Source: Lingula anatina (taxonomy: Eukaryota > Brachiopoda > Lingulata > Lingulida > Lingulidae). From it: a stretch of DNA of 64,000 bases. The notes under the pieces are model-generated. The model searched no databases, was not told the origin of the DNA, and was given only the letters and a program-made list of their open reading frames with translations. The stretch lies in the NCBI RefSeq assembly GCF_001039355.2, contig NW_019775488.1, positions 117,187-181,186 of the forward strand, written 5' to 3'. Shown here one piece after another: positions 33,232-61,896 of the stretch. How positions within the stretch are numbered: position 1 is the stretch's first letter; each line of letters begins with the position of its first letter. The position numbers were made by a program, and so were the translations under genes.

Positions 33232-36200
33232 ATGAGACTTCATAGTGATATGGGCAGCATGCAGCTGTTGCACATGCTTGAGGAGGCCCTTCGCAAAGAA
33301 AGGAGCTATTGGAAGCCTAATACTGGCAGATCACAGCAGAAAAATGTAGGTATTGACAGAAGTTCAATTGTAAAAACAAATTAGTAAGAAGCATTGTACT
33401 GGTATCTGAAATGATGAAGCCATCAGAGTTTTTCTGTTGCAGGTGGAATACAATGGCTAGATTATTATGTCATCAGTTACCTGTGTGCACCTGTGACATT
33501 TATTGCCTTTTGAAAAACCAGTCTGATTGCATACTGTTTCTGGAAGCTATGCAGTTATTTGAGAAATTTTCATTTTTAATATATTGGGTTTTTAATTGTG
33601 AGACTTAGAATTGCTACGGGCATGAAGCAAAATTGTAGTTACATTTTATGAATGTCTGTGTTACGTAGAGTAGATGATTAAAAGTTGGTAGTGATTAATC
33701 TGTGAAGCATTATGTAATATTGCATCAAAATTAAAGAAAACTCTATTTTGGACACTGCCACCATAGTGACCATTTAAGGAAAATCATGACATTTACTATT
33801 TTTAAACTTCCAAAAAAGAAACAGAACTCAAGTACAGCTTGAGTTGGAAAACGGTTCTAATTAGTGTCTTTTTCTGGAAGTTATTCATTTTTTGTGAAAT
33901 GTTCATTTTCACATCATGGCGTTTTCAAAGTGTGACTGAACTTCCATAGTCCTGAAGACTTTTGCTAGTCAAATTTTTTTAATATCCATGATACATTAAT
34001 TATTTTATTCAAAAAGGTTGGTGATTATGCTGTTAAGCATTATGTTATATTGCATCAAAGTCCAAGAAAACCCTATTTTGGGCACAGTTGCCATAATGAC
34101 CATTAAGAACAAAACTTATAATTCTCAAAATTTCAGAAAAGATTCATTGGACTAAAATACTGCTTCAGTTGGAAAATCAGCTTTTTTTCTGCTAAGTTTA
34201 GCAATTTTTTTTTCAGCATATATTGTGCATCATTTTTTTGCTTTTTGTCTGTGCATTTGACAACTTTAATGCCTTGATTTTAGTGGCATGCATTTTAATG
34301 AACATGTACATTTTAATGAACATATACATTTTAGGAAACAGAAGTTGTCCAAGAACAGCGAGATGAAATGGTGAGATGGTTAACAAAACTTAGTGATAAA
34401 TTTCACTTCCATCCTGAAACATTTGCACTTGGTGTCAGTCTTTTGGATCGTTTTCTGCAGTGTGTGAAGGTAAGGGGATATTGTACACAATGGCCAAATT
34501 TTAATCTCTCCCCACACCAACTTAACTTGAACTGTTGTCAAACAAGAAAATAAATAAATAAATAAATAAATAAATAAAATGCTGGGTACAAATTTAAAAA
34601 GCATGTCAAATGTTAGCTCCCAAAAAGTTCCTTCTGTGTGACATAAATCTTACATCTTGTACCTCATAATACCTTACTGACATTCTGGTCCCATACCATC
34701 CTACTCTACTTGAACTTTATACATGCTATGTTATTGTGGACATATTGGCTTTTCTTGTACACACACAAAAAAAAATAGAAAGATAATTAGCTTGAACATT
34801 TCTTGATTCTAGGCCCGCCCCAAGTATGCTCAGTGTATAGCTGTTAGCTGTTTGTATTTAGCTGCCAAAACTTTGGAGGAAGACGAGGTAAGGATACACT
34901 CCAAGGAAAACTAGGATGGGAAAAAGAGTATTTTGGAAAACTGAAGTTTGTGAGGATGTGGTGCTTGTTACTGCCTGTTAAGTAACTATAAAGCAGGAAG
35001 AGAAATTTTGGAGAACTTTTGTGAAAAAGAGTAATTCCCCCTGTAGCATAATTACATGTTATGTCCTCTCATATAGTGTATTCAGAACGGCACACTAACA
35101 GATCCAAAGATCAAATATGGCCGACCCACTTGAATGCCTGTTGTGTAATCCTCACGCGGAATCTGTTCAGTGTCTAATTGGAGAAACAGATAGCAAGCTT
35201 TTTTAGTGGGTCGCCATATTTGATCCACAGATCTGTTAGTCCAATGTTCTGAATGCGCTCACAGTGGACCAGAGATAAATCCAGATGAAAAGAAGAATGT
35301 GTAAGGATAGGCAAGAATGCTTATACCCCCTTTACACTGGACGGCGTCCTTTCTGCATCCTTTCTGCGACCATGAAATTTGGCATCGCTGTGGTCTTAAT
35401 AAGGAGGCACGAGCATTGATTTTGTATCAGAATGAATGCTCTATGATCGGCCAGTTGTCGGCACCTAAAGTATTATACTTCTTTAACTCTCAAATGGGGC
35501 CGTACTGCTGGACGCAGAAAGGAAGCCATCCAGTGTAAAGGGGGCTTTATTAAGTCAGCGCTAAGATCAAAATAGAATTACGTATTCCATTTATCTTGCT
35601 CAGTTTTAATGATTTTATTACCCTGGACATGTTAATGGTGATCTTACAGGTAATTCCTGGTTCCTTGGACTATGTGGTGGACAGTCAAAGTGGCTGCACT
35701 GTGGCTGAGGTCCTACGTATGGAGAGGATTATACTGGACAAACTACACTGGGATTTGCTGACAGTTACAGCCATTGATTTCCTGCACATAGTAAGAGGAC
35801 TTGTATTCTTTATTAGTTTAACTCCCGCATAATTTATACATATGCATATTTCTTTTGATCTTTAATCGTTTGTGTTTCTCGCTTCCTCCATCTTTTTGTG
35901 TCTTTGATAACTGCAGTACCTTGGAATACTTACTTAAAGGGTATTGTAAGGGTTTTTTATCACCCAAATACCGTAAATGAGTTTTTTTCCTGCATCTAAT
36001 TATTCAGTAATGAATCTATTTTTGTGCTGATTAAAAACAATAAAATTAATCTTAACGTGACCTTGAATTTGACCTTTGGCCTTCTTTTCGCCATTGAATG
36101 CACTTTACAAATTTTCTATCCCTTATTATATTTATCATTAATATTGCTTGGTGGTTCCATAATAACAAATTATAAGCTTGTTATAAGTAGTGTGGTTGGT

Positions 36201-36967
36201 TGTGGCATAAATTATTATTCTATGTAATATATGTTCCAATTTTGTTGTCTGCTTTCCTGTTTATTTCACCCTTTACTCATGGTAATATTATTTTCTTAGT
36301 TCCATGCATTGTTGTTGACCAAACACCCATATCTGCTGAACAACCTGATGCAGATGACCCCCTCACGTCAGCTGTCCTTGATGACCCAGAAACTGAAACA
36401 TTGCCTGGCTCAGCACCAACTGCTGGCCTTCAAGCCATCAACACTAGCACTGGCCCTGGTCAGCCTGGAACTGGAACTGTTTGCCACCAACAACTGGCTG
36501 CCAGTGACAGTCAGGATGCAACAGTTAGTCAAGGTAAGATATTCTCAGTGAGGTCCAGGGGGGTTTTGTTTTATTTCTTTTTTAAAAGTAATCTAAAAAT
36601 TGCATGCTTAATTACTTGTACTTATTTACATTTTTCTCCTAACTTCAAAGAAAAATGAATTCATTGTTGCATCTTTGTTCTATTTCTTCTTCAGGTTGAT
36701 AACGTCCACCTTATTCGTTGTCGTGAAATCATCTCCCGTCATCTGGCCTCCAGTCGGCACATCAACACAGTCTATATCTACTCCACATTAAAGGACAAAG
36801 CCACCAAGCGCAAAGTGGACCAACTAGAGGATGAGGAAGATGTGTCTGAGAGCATCAAGAGACTGTACAATGAAGAAGGTGAAAACAGTTTGGGTCATTG
36901 TGGAAGTGAGTTCAGACAAGAACTAGATGAGAACTCTTCTCCTCTTCAAGCTGTTTCTGTTAAGTAA
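33232..36967 (+). CDS. CCNI: Cyclin I (6 coding exons)
   Basis: An atypical cyclin; in vertebrates cyclin I activates CDK5 and protects post-mitotic cells. Coding exons: 33232-33345, 34335-34469, 34813-34887, 35650-35790, 36300-36533 and 36695-36967. All are GT-AG, all junctions are phase 0, 323 aa (human 377). The cyclin box covers about residues 48-155: HPETFALGVSLLDRFLQCVK, ARPKYAQCIAVSCLYLAAKT, then VLRMERIILDKLHWDL. A second cyclin fold follows (HALLLTKHPYLLNNL, STLALALVSLELELF). The C-terminus KRKVDQLED, SIKRLYNEE and PLQAVSVK is diagnostic of cyclin I. The start is the first ATG after an acceptor at 33197, so the first exon(s) are 5'UTR. The 45-aa and 25-aa exons match those of the neighbouring cyclin G in length and phase. 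Confidence 0.93.
33690..34195 (+). repeat. Diverged tandem duplication in cyclin I intron
   Basis: About 33700-33865 and 34025-34190 align: AAGCATTATGTAATATTGCA / AAGCATTATGTTATATTGCA, then CCTATTTTGGG, TAGTGACCATT and CAGTTGGAAAA blocks. The period is about 330 bp. Divergence is clear, so the duplication is old and not an assembly artefact. Nothing coding. Confidence 0.7.
34547..34579. repeat. (AAAT)n microsatellite
   Basis: About eight AAAT units in a cyclin I intron. Confidence 0.93.
35091..35260. mobile_element. Short inverted-repeat element (MITE), about 170 bp
   Basis: Left end TATTCAGAAC..CACTAACAGATC..GATCAAATATGGCCGACCCA is mirrored by the right end TGGGTCGCCATATTTGATC..GATCTGTTAG..GTTCTGAATGCGCTC. 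The outer arms are about 50 bp each. The end sequence GAGCGCATTCAGAAC links it to the element at 51679-52224. No coding capacity. Confidence 0.65.
35938..36055. mobile_element. Fragment of the TAA-flanked element family seen at 51.3 kb
   Basis: Begins AGGGTATTGTAAGGG directly after TTAA, then TGAGTTTTTTTCCTGCATCT and AATTATTCAGTAATG, matching 51275-51385. The right end is missing or unrecognisable. In a cyclin I intron. Confidence 0.55.
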
Positions 36968-39480
36968 CCAATGGTAATGGCACTAAGAAGAAAAACAAAG
37001 AGTTGGCATGCAAAGATAACAATAGTTCCTCATCTTAGTGATTAGGATTTACTTAGTTCATGTAGGGAAACTGTGATGTTAAGTAAGTATACTGTGGAAA
37101 AAAGGTGTATGAATGTATTTTGTATGGATGCACTGTTATTATTTCTATTTTAATGCCTTTCTTATTTTATGGTGTTTTAAGTGAACTTACTAAGCTTATC
37201 TTTTTGCTGTACCACACTTGAGATTATTGTCTATTTTGTCTAATGAATGTAGTTTATGGTAAATGAAAAAGGTTGTGTGAGGAATTGAAAATGTGGATGT
37301 GACATAAAGAATGTGCTGTATTTAAACAGAAATTGAAAGAGATGTCATTATAGTGTAGCGTATGTTGTCATCAAGTGAATGTTTGCTTCCTACAGCTAGA
37401 ACAGCAAAGATTGGTAGTAATTGAAAAGAGCATTTTCAGAATAACATATAACATTTAGTGAAGTGAACTGGGTGCAGTAGCTTGATCTGCACTTCAGTGC
37501 AGTTTTTTCATCTCATTTATTCTTAGTTTTATCTTGGTCTTATTAGAATGCAGCAGACAGATAATTGGTAATATTGCATAGGGTTTGAACAAGGGTGACA
37601 TTTTCCTAGATATTTATTTATGTAGTACAGCTTGATGACCTTGCTGTCTTTCCATGTCATTTGGTCTACTGGGGTACTACGCCATAGAAGATATGGGTCA
37701 AGTGTCCTGGTAGAGCAAACGATTTAGGCACTGGTGACGACTTTCTACAGTGTGTAAACAGCAGTGTGGAAAAATATCCCCTGCTTTTCTCCTTCTGTGA
37801 GAGGCTGTAAACTAAGATATCTTGCCTGGAAGTTCTGTAGAATTCCACTTTGTCATTTGTAAATTTGAATTCTGCAGAACTGTTTCATTTAATAACTCGT
37901 TCTACTGGAACAGTCAAGATCATTTTAACTTAACATTTGTATATACTTAAACCAACTGTTTTAGCTCTTCATTTTATATGTATAATACCCTGAGATTGAA
38001 AGGTTTAGATAATCATATAGTATGTCTGTGAGAGGTTGGAAAAAGAAAAAAAAAGATCAAAAGTCACAAAATAATACTGCAAAAAAGTCCTTATTTTATG
38101 TTCAATTGTATTTAGCATAATGTAATCCACAGTATTCAATTATTTTTGTCATTCATTCTCATTATTCCATCTTTTTGTTACAACATTTAAGTGAAAATTA
38201 TTTACCTTATATCTTTAATATTGCTGGTAACACATCTGTTTTTAACTTGAACTTTTAAATGAATGGTTGAAAGAGTACAGTTTTTCTGTTCTGAAGAACA
38301 ATGGGACAAGACTGTAGTAATATATTTCATGAAAAAAAACTTTGTGATTGTATTGTGTCCAAGCCAGAATTGGGTCTGTGTGCTAGAGTATATAGGTGCT
38401 AACTTCTGAACTGAGTGCTACACTGGACAGTTAATTGATAACCATGCTTTTAGCCACTGAATTTTACTGTTCTTTATTTGAATACATTTGCAGATGTGTT
38501 ACTAGCTGTAGATTTGATAATGTGTTCTGCCTGTACTTGTCCTAGTTGAATGTAATTGTACTGAAAATGCATATGCTGTATATTTACTCAACAACACAGT
38601 TTCCTTTGTCAAAAACTGGAAGTGAAAGAACCGTTCAAGACACAATGACTGACAGTGTTACAAAGTAGTTAAGTCAAATTATATTTGTAGGTTTCTTAAG
38701 ATCTTTTTTTCATAAGTAAAGCAGTGGAGCAAAGTGTTTGTGCATATGGATATGTGTATATATACACATATTGCACAGATACTGCTCAGAGCCTTGTATC
38801 AAGGTATCTCCCAGGTAAACTCCACACTCTGTACCTGTCACTGCCATACAGAAGACTGGGTAGCTTTGGTTGTTGAGAGTCTCAACAGTGACAAGGTGTA
38901 TATACAGAGAAGATTGGGTCCAGCAGATAGACCTGTGGGGTTCATGAGTAGGTACATCAAGATTTCTCAGGAAAATTTTCTTTAAATTTGCAAATAGCCA
39001 CTGACTGCAATTTTCAGTACCACCTTTTGGAAACCTACATTATTTTTTAAAATTGTTATTTATTTTATTTTTAAAACAATCTTTTATGGACTTTTCACTT
39101 TTCCACTTGGAAAAAAGGACTTTTAAGTGCTTTGTGGCCAATAGTGACTGTGTGTCCAAAGTGGAAGTGTTCATATCCAGTGTTTATGGTAGGTGGGAGA
39201 GTTTCACTGGCTGGACCTCTCAGCCTAACAGTAATACAGCACTTCCAGAGTACATGTGGCTTATTTCATTTTTATGGACTTCAGTACCAAGTCTTGAGAC
39301 ATGGAACAAGATTGCACATGGTTACTGCAATTGGAAATATCTTTACAGAGATCATATTGAGTTCAACTTTATGTCCCATTCAGAAATTAAAGTCTTAGAA
39401 GCAAAATAGTTTGTTGTTCTTTTTTAGATTTCGAATAATGAAAGTCGTCTCTTTTGTGCCCAGATTAATAAATAATTATG
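36968..39480 (+). other. Cyclin I 3'UTR region
   Basis: No further coding exon. A candidate AATAAA is at 39467-39472. A perfect 22-bp AT-rich palindrome lies at 38749-38770. Small frames (39053-39409) overlap in two frames, show no family, and are taken as chance. The transcript end is inferred. Confidence 0.4.
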
Positions 39481-42023
39481 CCCTGGTGTTGTATGGGGTA
39501 CTGGTACTCCACGGTCACCTTTTTGCCAAATGATTCCAATTCCCAAGTCACTTTTTATGGTGATACGAGACCCTCTTCATTTTAAAACAAATTGTGAAGT
39601 ATCGGGAGGGAAAAAAAATGGCAGGGAGGTCCATGTTAGGTGTCGTGCCAGGCCCTCTGTCTGTCTGTCCTCAGAGATCTGACATTAAAAAAAAAAGGTG
39701 ACACATTCAGAAATATAAAAAAAAACATTCTCACTAAGTATGACAAACATTTATTTAAAGCCAAAAGATAACACATTTTTATATGAATCCTAAAGCTCAT
39801 ATATATATATATATATACTATATATCCCAGTTCCACTTACAAATTGTTAATCACATACACCTGATCCCTAAAGCAATATACAGTATACTAAGCTGAATTG
39901 TATGACATGCTATCATTTTTCTTTAAACGGTGTCCCTGAATGGTAATAAAAATACTAAGGTTCCCACTTCAATATATTTCTACCAATTCTTACATATCCA
40001 CAGGATTGACTTCAACCAACATGTCAAAGTGCAACAGATTTCAAGATGAATGACATTGCATACATGAACAATTAGTAATATAGTGGCAAAAAAGCTCATT
40101 TTGAATTGAAATTGCTGCAATTAGTCTGACAATTATTTTCACATAAACATTTTCTAGCAGCTGAAAGTTCATTAACCATTTATAGGTGACATTTCACAAA
40201 TATGCACAGCATTAAAAAAAACATTTACTCTATCTAAGGCTACTTTACTTGAAACTAATACCCTTTGGGTTGCCTGGAATGTTAATATATACCAACTTCT
40301 AGCCATGCTTGTGGCAATGCCTCAATATCTTCCTGTGACAATATCACCCTTTCTTCTGATGATTTTTTTAAAAAAATTCATATATTAGATTTCCTATAAA
40401 TGAATGCATACTTGGTTGACCAACATCACAGAAATGTACTACTAGGATCCATTCTACATCCTTTATAAGAGAAGTGGAGACAATGTCTTGGGGCACATCA
40501 AGATTTATGTCTTCAATAAGGACAGTGTTTAGAACATTGAAAAACATGTCCTAGCGTTTCTTAAATCATAAATTACAAAATACAACACTTGGTTTAACCA
40601 TCACAAGGCAATATAACAGCAGAAATAATTTATATGTCATCCCAAAAACATTGTCAAGAGAAATATTAGTATCCTAAGTATAAGCAATGTTATCACAGGT
40701 GTTTCTTCCTTTGCGGCATTGAACAATGTACACCAAAACATATGTAATAGAACTTTAGGAAAGGCTCTACAGGCTCCAACAAGATACAAAGGCAATAGGC
40801 AGTGTACTGCTCAGGAAGGCCATGGTCGGAACAGGTTCAACAAAAACCCATGCAAGACTTCACTACATTTCTTTTTTCAAAATTTATTTAGTGGCTTTGT
40901 TGAGCAAATTGTGGGTTCAGTTTTAAAACCAGCTTGATCATAAGATTTCTACGCAAATTTTTATACTTTGTTTTTGGATAAATATTTGTGATGTTAGCTA
41001 CATTAGTGCCAAATCACACTTATGTATAATAAATTTACTGGGGCGCTTTAATTGATGAGCATGATCATATAATTTTTATAAGCATTCTAGATTATTTTGC
41101 TTTTTGGCATTTATATTAGTAATATTCCTTTTTTTGTTGGCTGTCTGTATATTGCCAGTTTTGCAGTCTAGTTTTAACTATCAAGAACAATATCAAGATA
41201 TCGAGTTCAACAAGGCATTGAACTAAGCAGCAAATAAATTTAAACAAGAAAATATGGGAAGTGCAGTTAACTTGTTACTGTACATATATAAATACACTCT
41301 TGAATATTTGGCCACCATTACAGTGACACCTATGGACATGTTCAATCATAATTCAGATTAATATGACAAAGAAGCCTTGTCAGGGTTTATAAGGTTTGTT
41401 ATCTAAGTTTGCTTCTACTGAAATGCACAACCTTTATTTCATACACAAATGTAATTACTGCTCAATGCTTTTTCATTTCAAAGAGGAATATCAGAAAAAG
41501 ATGCATGATTATAATGGACAGATTACTGACCATTAGTCATAACTGCAAACTGTGACTGCACTACAACTTCTTGGGAAACAACATGGCAGTATCAGAAGTC
41601 CCAAGTACCACTTGGTTCTTATAAACAGGTTTCACTTAAAGAGATAACATCAAAGTTTTTACACTCGATTAAAAAAAATACAATTTCCGATAAATGTGGT
41701 CCCCTTGTTTACAGTAGAAAAGCTCACAGCATTTGCCAAAATGCACGTTTTCTTCAATCATGATATGCTGTGTGATAATAGGGTGGTTAGAAAGCACAGT
41801 GACATCAGTTAGACTGCATTACATTGCCAATCAATCATTGCTCAATCATTTTTGTGTAACTCTCACCTAATCATGATCAACAAATGCACCACACTGATGA
41901 AAGATTGCACAATGGCATTATCTAAAGTCTTCTGTAAAAGGGAAAATTGAAAAGAATATCAACAAGCATTTTACATGCTTTTCTCCATACATATTTTCTC
42001 CCAATTTTCATAGGTGTCACAAC

Positions 42024-42062
<39 letters not shown>

Positions 42063-42232
42063 CCTGTCTTTATGTTTCCCCATGATAGTAAACTGGAATT
42101 ATTTGACCTTTTGTTATTTCTCTATTAAGACAATGCAGTATAGGTACTCTAAGTGCAGGAAGTTAACTATTGTAAACCAAGGATGAGCACTACTCTTTAA
42201 CAGCTGCCACCGTCTTTCAGTCTCATGGCGAC
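39481..42232 (-). other. Probable 3'UTR of the LRBA-like gene (convergent with cyclin I)
   Basis: AT-rich DNA downstream of the LRBA stop codon. A plus-strand TTTATT (minus AATAAA) near 39750 could be its polyadenylation signal. Contains an (AAT)n tract at 42024-42061. No exon seen. Confidence 0.35.
42024..42061. repeat. (AAT)n microsatellite
   Basis: About twelve trinucleotide units in the LRBA 3'UTR region. Confidence 0.95.
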
Positions 42233-57973
<15,741 letters not shown>

Positions 57974-60900
57974 CTAGAAGAAAATAAAAACAATATTGTG
58001 AACAACAAGACCTTGACTTGAAGCTTTTGTACATATTTTTTTTTTCCAGAATATACCAAAAATACACTAAATAATAACTAGGATAATTAACTAAACCTCT
58101 CACTCCCATACACGCACACATGCCTCTCACATTTGGAGCAACTACATAGTATTATCATTGTGACTTTGCCATTTCTATCAAAGTATAAAAAATAAAAATG
58201 TAGTATACTATCACTTTTTTACAACCACTATTTACAGAAAGGTAGACAATAGGCTAATAAGTCTAAGATACAAGGCTTTTTTTTTTAGCCGTAATAAAAT
58301 AAATATATGGATATATAAAAATACTAGTGTGAAGAAAAGAGAAACAAAGTGTAGACTTAATATAATTTACATTATTAATGGACAGAATGGGAAACCCCAC
58401 ATGTTTTAATTTTCGAAAATTAGCTTCACGTTTTCCCATTTCTCTGTGATTTCTAATCTTTTTTTTTCAGTCCGTAAATAATTGGAATGCATGTCTATAT
58501 CTCTATATGATTTTATAAATGTTTTTGTGCTTTTCCAGTTTGGGATTTCCAATTTTGTCCTACAGAGAGTAATATATTTTTTTATTTGTACATAATTTCC
58601 TGATAGTTTAAGTGACATAACCAGCAGGAAACAGCATAGGGAAGTGCAAGCCAATTAATACATGTTTGTAAGAATTATGTGCCCATATATTTATTGTCTG
58701 TACATGTCTGTAATGTGTACGATGTTAGTAATTAATTCAATTATAGCATTTCAAACAACATAAGTCAGCGACATAAGACTAGACATTAAATATAAGACAC
58801 ACATACACATTACACAATGCAATTCAAAGGAACAAATCTCAACCTAGTGTCAACTAACATACTGCTGATTGTGCTGTCGACCACTGATTGCAGTTTCGCT
58901 ATCATAAGTACCAAGTCAATTTCTTTGGGGTCCAGAACAAACCCACATATGGAATTCTACATGTTTTTTTTTCCTCTCAGAGAAGGAAGAACTTTAATAG
59001 CCTTCCTATGGCATGCCTTGTGTTGGAGCTTAGTAATCTGCATGCATTCTGGTCTGGCAAGGCATTTGTATCAGTCTTTCCTCTCTTCCCATCTCATTTA
59101 TATCATGAAATTGCACAGACACACCACTGGTGTGTTAATAGCTGAATGAGCAGAGGTGGAGGGGAGGATGGGGGGGGGGGGAGGGATATGCATAAAATGA
59201 ATGAGTGGAGTAGGTGAAAAGTTAAAGTGATTTTCTGTAAAATATTTTGGAATGATCAATGAATACCATTGTCAATACATTATACAATCTGAAGACATAA
59301 AAGAAAATAGAATTTGGCATTCAAACTACGATGCATTGTAGAGTTTTTAAATGTATTTGGCAATGTAAATATTAAAAAACATTACGACGGACTAGTGCAG
59401 TTCTTGCAAAAAGTGCCATAAATTTTTGTGAAAATTAACCAATCCATCTGATTTTAAAACTCCCTCTGCCTTTTCAACAAAAATGCCTAATGGTAAACTA
59501 AGGGATACACAAAAATATGGTTTTTCTCTTAGGAAGCTTCAAATTAACTTCTGTAACTTTCTGAAAAATAATCTTATCATGTTGATTTTTGAATGAAAAA
59601 TGCAGGATAACGTTAGCCCAGACTTACATCACATAAGTGCAGAGATAATTAAATCCAGGGTTGGAAGTGATGAAAATCAGTGATTTATCATGGAAGCCTT
59701 TAATACAAATGGGATACAACAAATAACATATTAATACAACAAACTTTCTACCAGTACATTTCATACTTCATTTTCACCACCTCAGCCATTCATTATGAAA
59801 ATAGAGGCCGTTTTACAGAAATTAAAACAAATACCAAACTAGAGGTTCTATTGTAGCATTGGAATAAATTTCACAATGACAAAATGACAATTGAACAGTC
59901 TTTGCAGAGATTTACTGCTTGTTGTTTCATTCTGCATCAAGTGTGTTCTGGCTCACTCCCCATTATTCCACGTAACCCATCTTATCAGTGACATCTCCCT
60001 TCTTCCCAGCCAACAGCTGCACTAGCACTGGCCCTGCCTCTAATTCAGCTTAATTGAGAAACCTAATATTTCCACAGCAGACTCATAATTTGCTCATATT
60101 TCTAGGATTTCAGTTTATGACTGTACTTCTCTTTATTATGTGTATAGAAAGTTTTTTTCCAGAGAAGTGATTAGGCCTTCTAAGGTTTCTGGCCCATTCT
60201 TGTTGCTGGATTCAATTTGGGATACTAAATGAAAACTGCCTAACACGATGACATCATTTCATATTTGTTAGATTTCTTATAAGGTTTTCATTTCTTGAAA
60301 ATATTTGCACTTAATGTAAATGATATCAAATATATACACATGTAAAAGATTTTTTACCCTTATTTGTTAATGTTATTTTTTTAAACCGAATTTGAATAAC
60401 ATTTTACCACAGCCAAATGAAAACTTTAACTAAGGAACATTAAGATCTTTCTTAGTGATAAAAGCTCAAAATGTATTTGAACCACAATCAGGCCAGTGGT
60501 TGGATACTTCAGGTCATCACATATAGCAGTTACTGAATTTCACCATGTCTTCAGAATAACTAGGCCTAAGATTTCCAGCAAAGCTAAAAAGAATCACTGA
60601 TGGAGTAGCAAAGAAAGGGTCCATTGTGCAACTTTTCTGTTCCTCTGTCACTGCTCATTTTGCTATGGCTCTAATTGGCTTGGTTTGCTGATCTACCTCT
60701 CCCTAGGTCTCCACCAAACACTGAGGGAACCAGATCTCCCCACACTGGCCCACTCTTCATACCAACAATTTCTCAGTCAATTAGACAGAGAGATGATACA
60801 ACAGGTGTTCCAACAGAGCTAGACAGACTTATGAAATGAAATCTTAAAAGGACATTTTCACGGTTTTTACAGTAGGTCTTCTAGTTTATCTCTGGCGTAA

Positions 60901-61859
60901 TATATAGGGTAGCACCAATTACTGATACACAAAATGTATTAAATATCATGTATCAGTTAAAGGAAACTGAATTATTATTATTATTATTATTTTGAGAAAT
61001 ACAAAGCCAATAAAATACCAAAAACAATATAGAAAAAGTGAATTGACAGTCTTTAACTTAACATATCTTATTTTAATGGGGCAATTTTTTTCCTAATTTT
61101 GAAAGAGCAAACTTGGCTTATTATTGTAAGGACATACCAGTAAAGTTGAAAAACTCTAATTATCATGATAATCCATGGACTGTTTCTCTTGTCAGTTTGT
61201 CTCATACTTTCTAAGAATTGAAAGAGGCCCTTCACAAATGAGACTGTCAATAAGCATTAAAACATATACTAGTGGGCACCGTTAAAACAATTAGAAAAAA
61301 AAGTTAACCTGATAAGAGCAAGTTTGTTAGATGTTCCAAATGCTGTGCACATTTCCTCCATGCTCCAGCTCTGGGACCCGACCATTACCAGGCAAACCTT
61401 ACTGATCAGCATTGCCAGTGTGCGCACACAGCCACAACTCCTCCATCATTGTCATAATTGTCACTGTGGATTCACCAGTAATATGTTACTCTAGTCAGTA
61501 ATGGAAGGTAATTGGTGAGATTAAAAAATAATGAAGCATCCTAGGACCAGTTCTTTCTCCATGAGCAGACACACACAGAGAGTCCTGGACAGAAACATAG
61601 ATCATCTCACTCCAGAGAATTCCCTGGGGGGGACTGATGATGAAACTGATCTCACAATATACAAAACAGATCTGACCCTGGGGAATACAGACCATAAAAA
61701 AACCTCACTTTTCTATTCTTTATTGGTTCATCTATTTCTATACTGGCATGGCACTTTGTTTCTCTGTAATTAGATTTTAACTGCTATGGTGCTTGGTTAC
61801 ATACAGACTCAAGCAGCCAACCAGAATTTTTATTTTTCCATCAAATGACTATTAATAAC

Positions 61860-61896
<37 letters not shown>

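Noticed and set aside
39053-39409. 118-codon and 88-codon frames after cyclin I
   Set aside because: Two frames overlap the same bases, neither has homologues I recognise, and the position fits the cyclin I 3'UTR.
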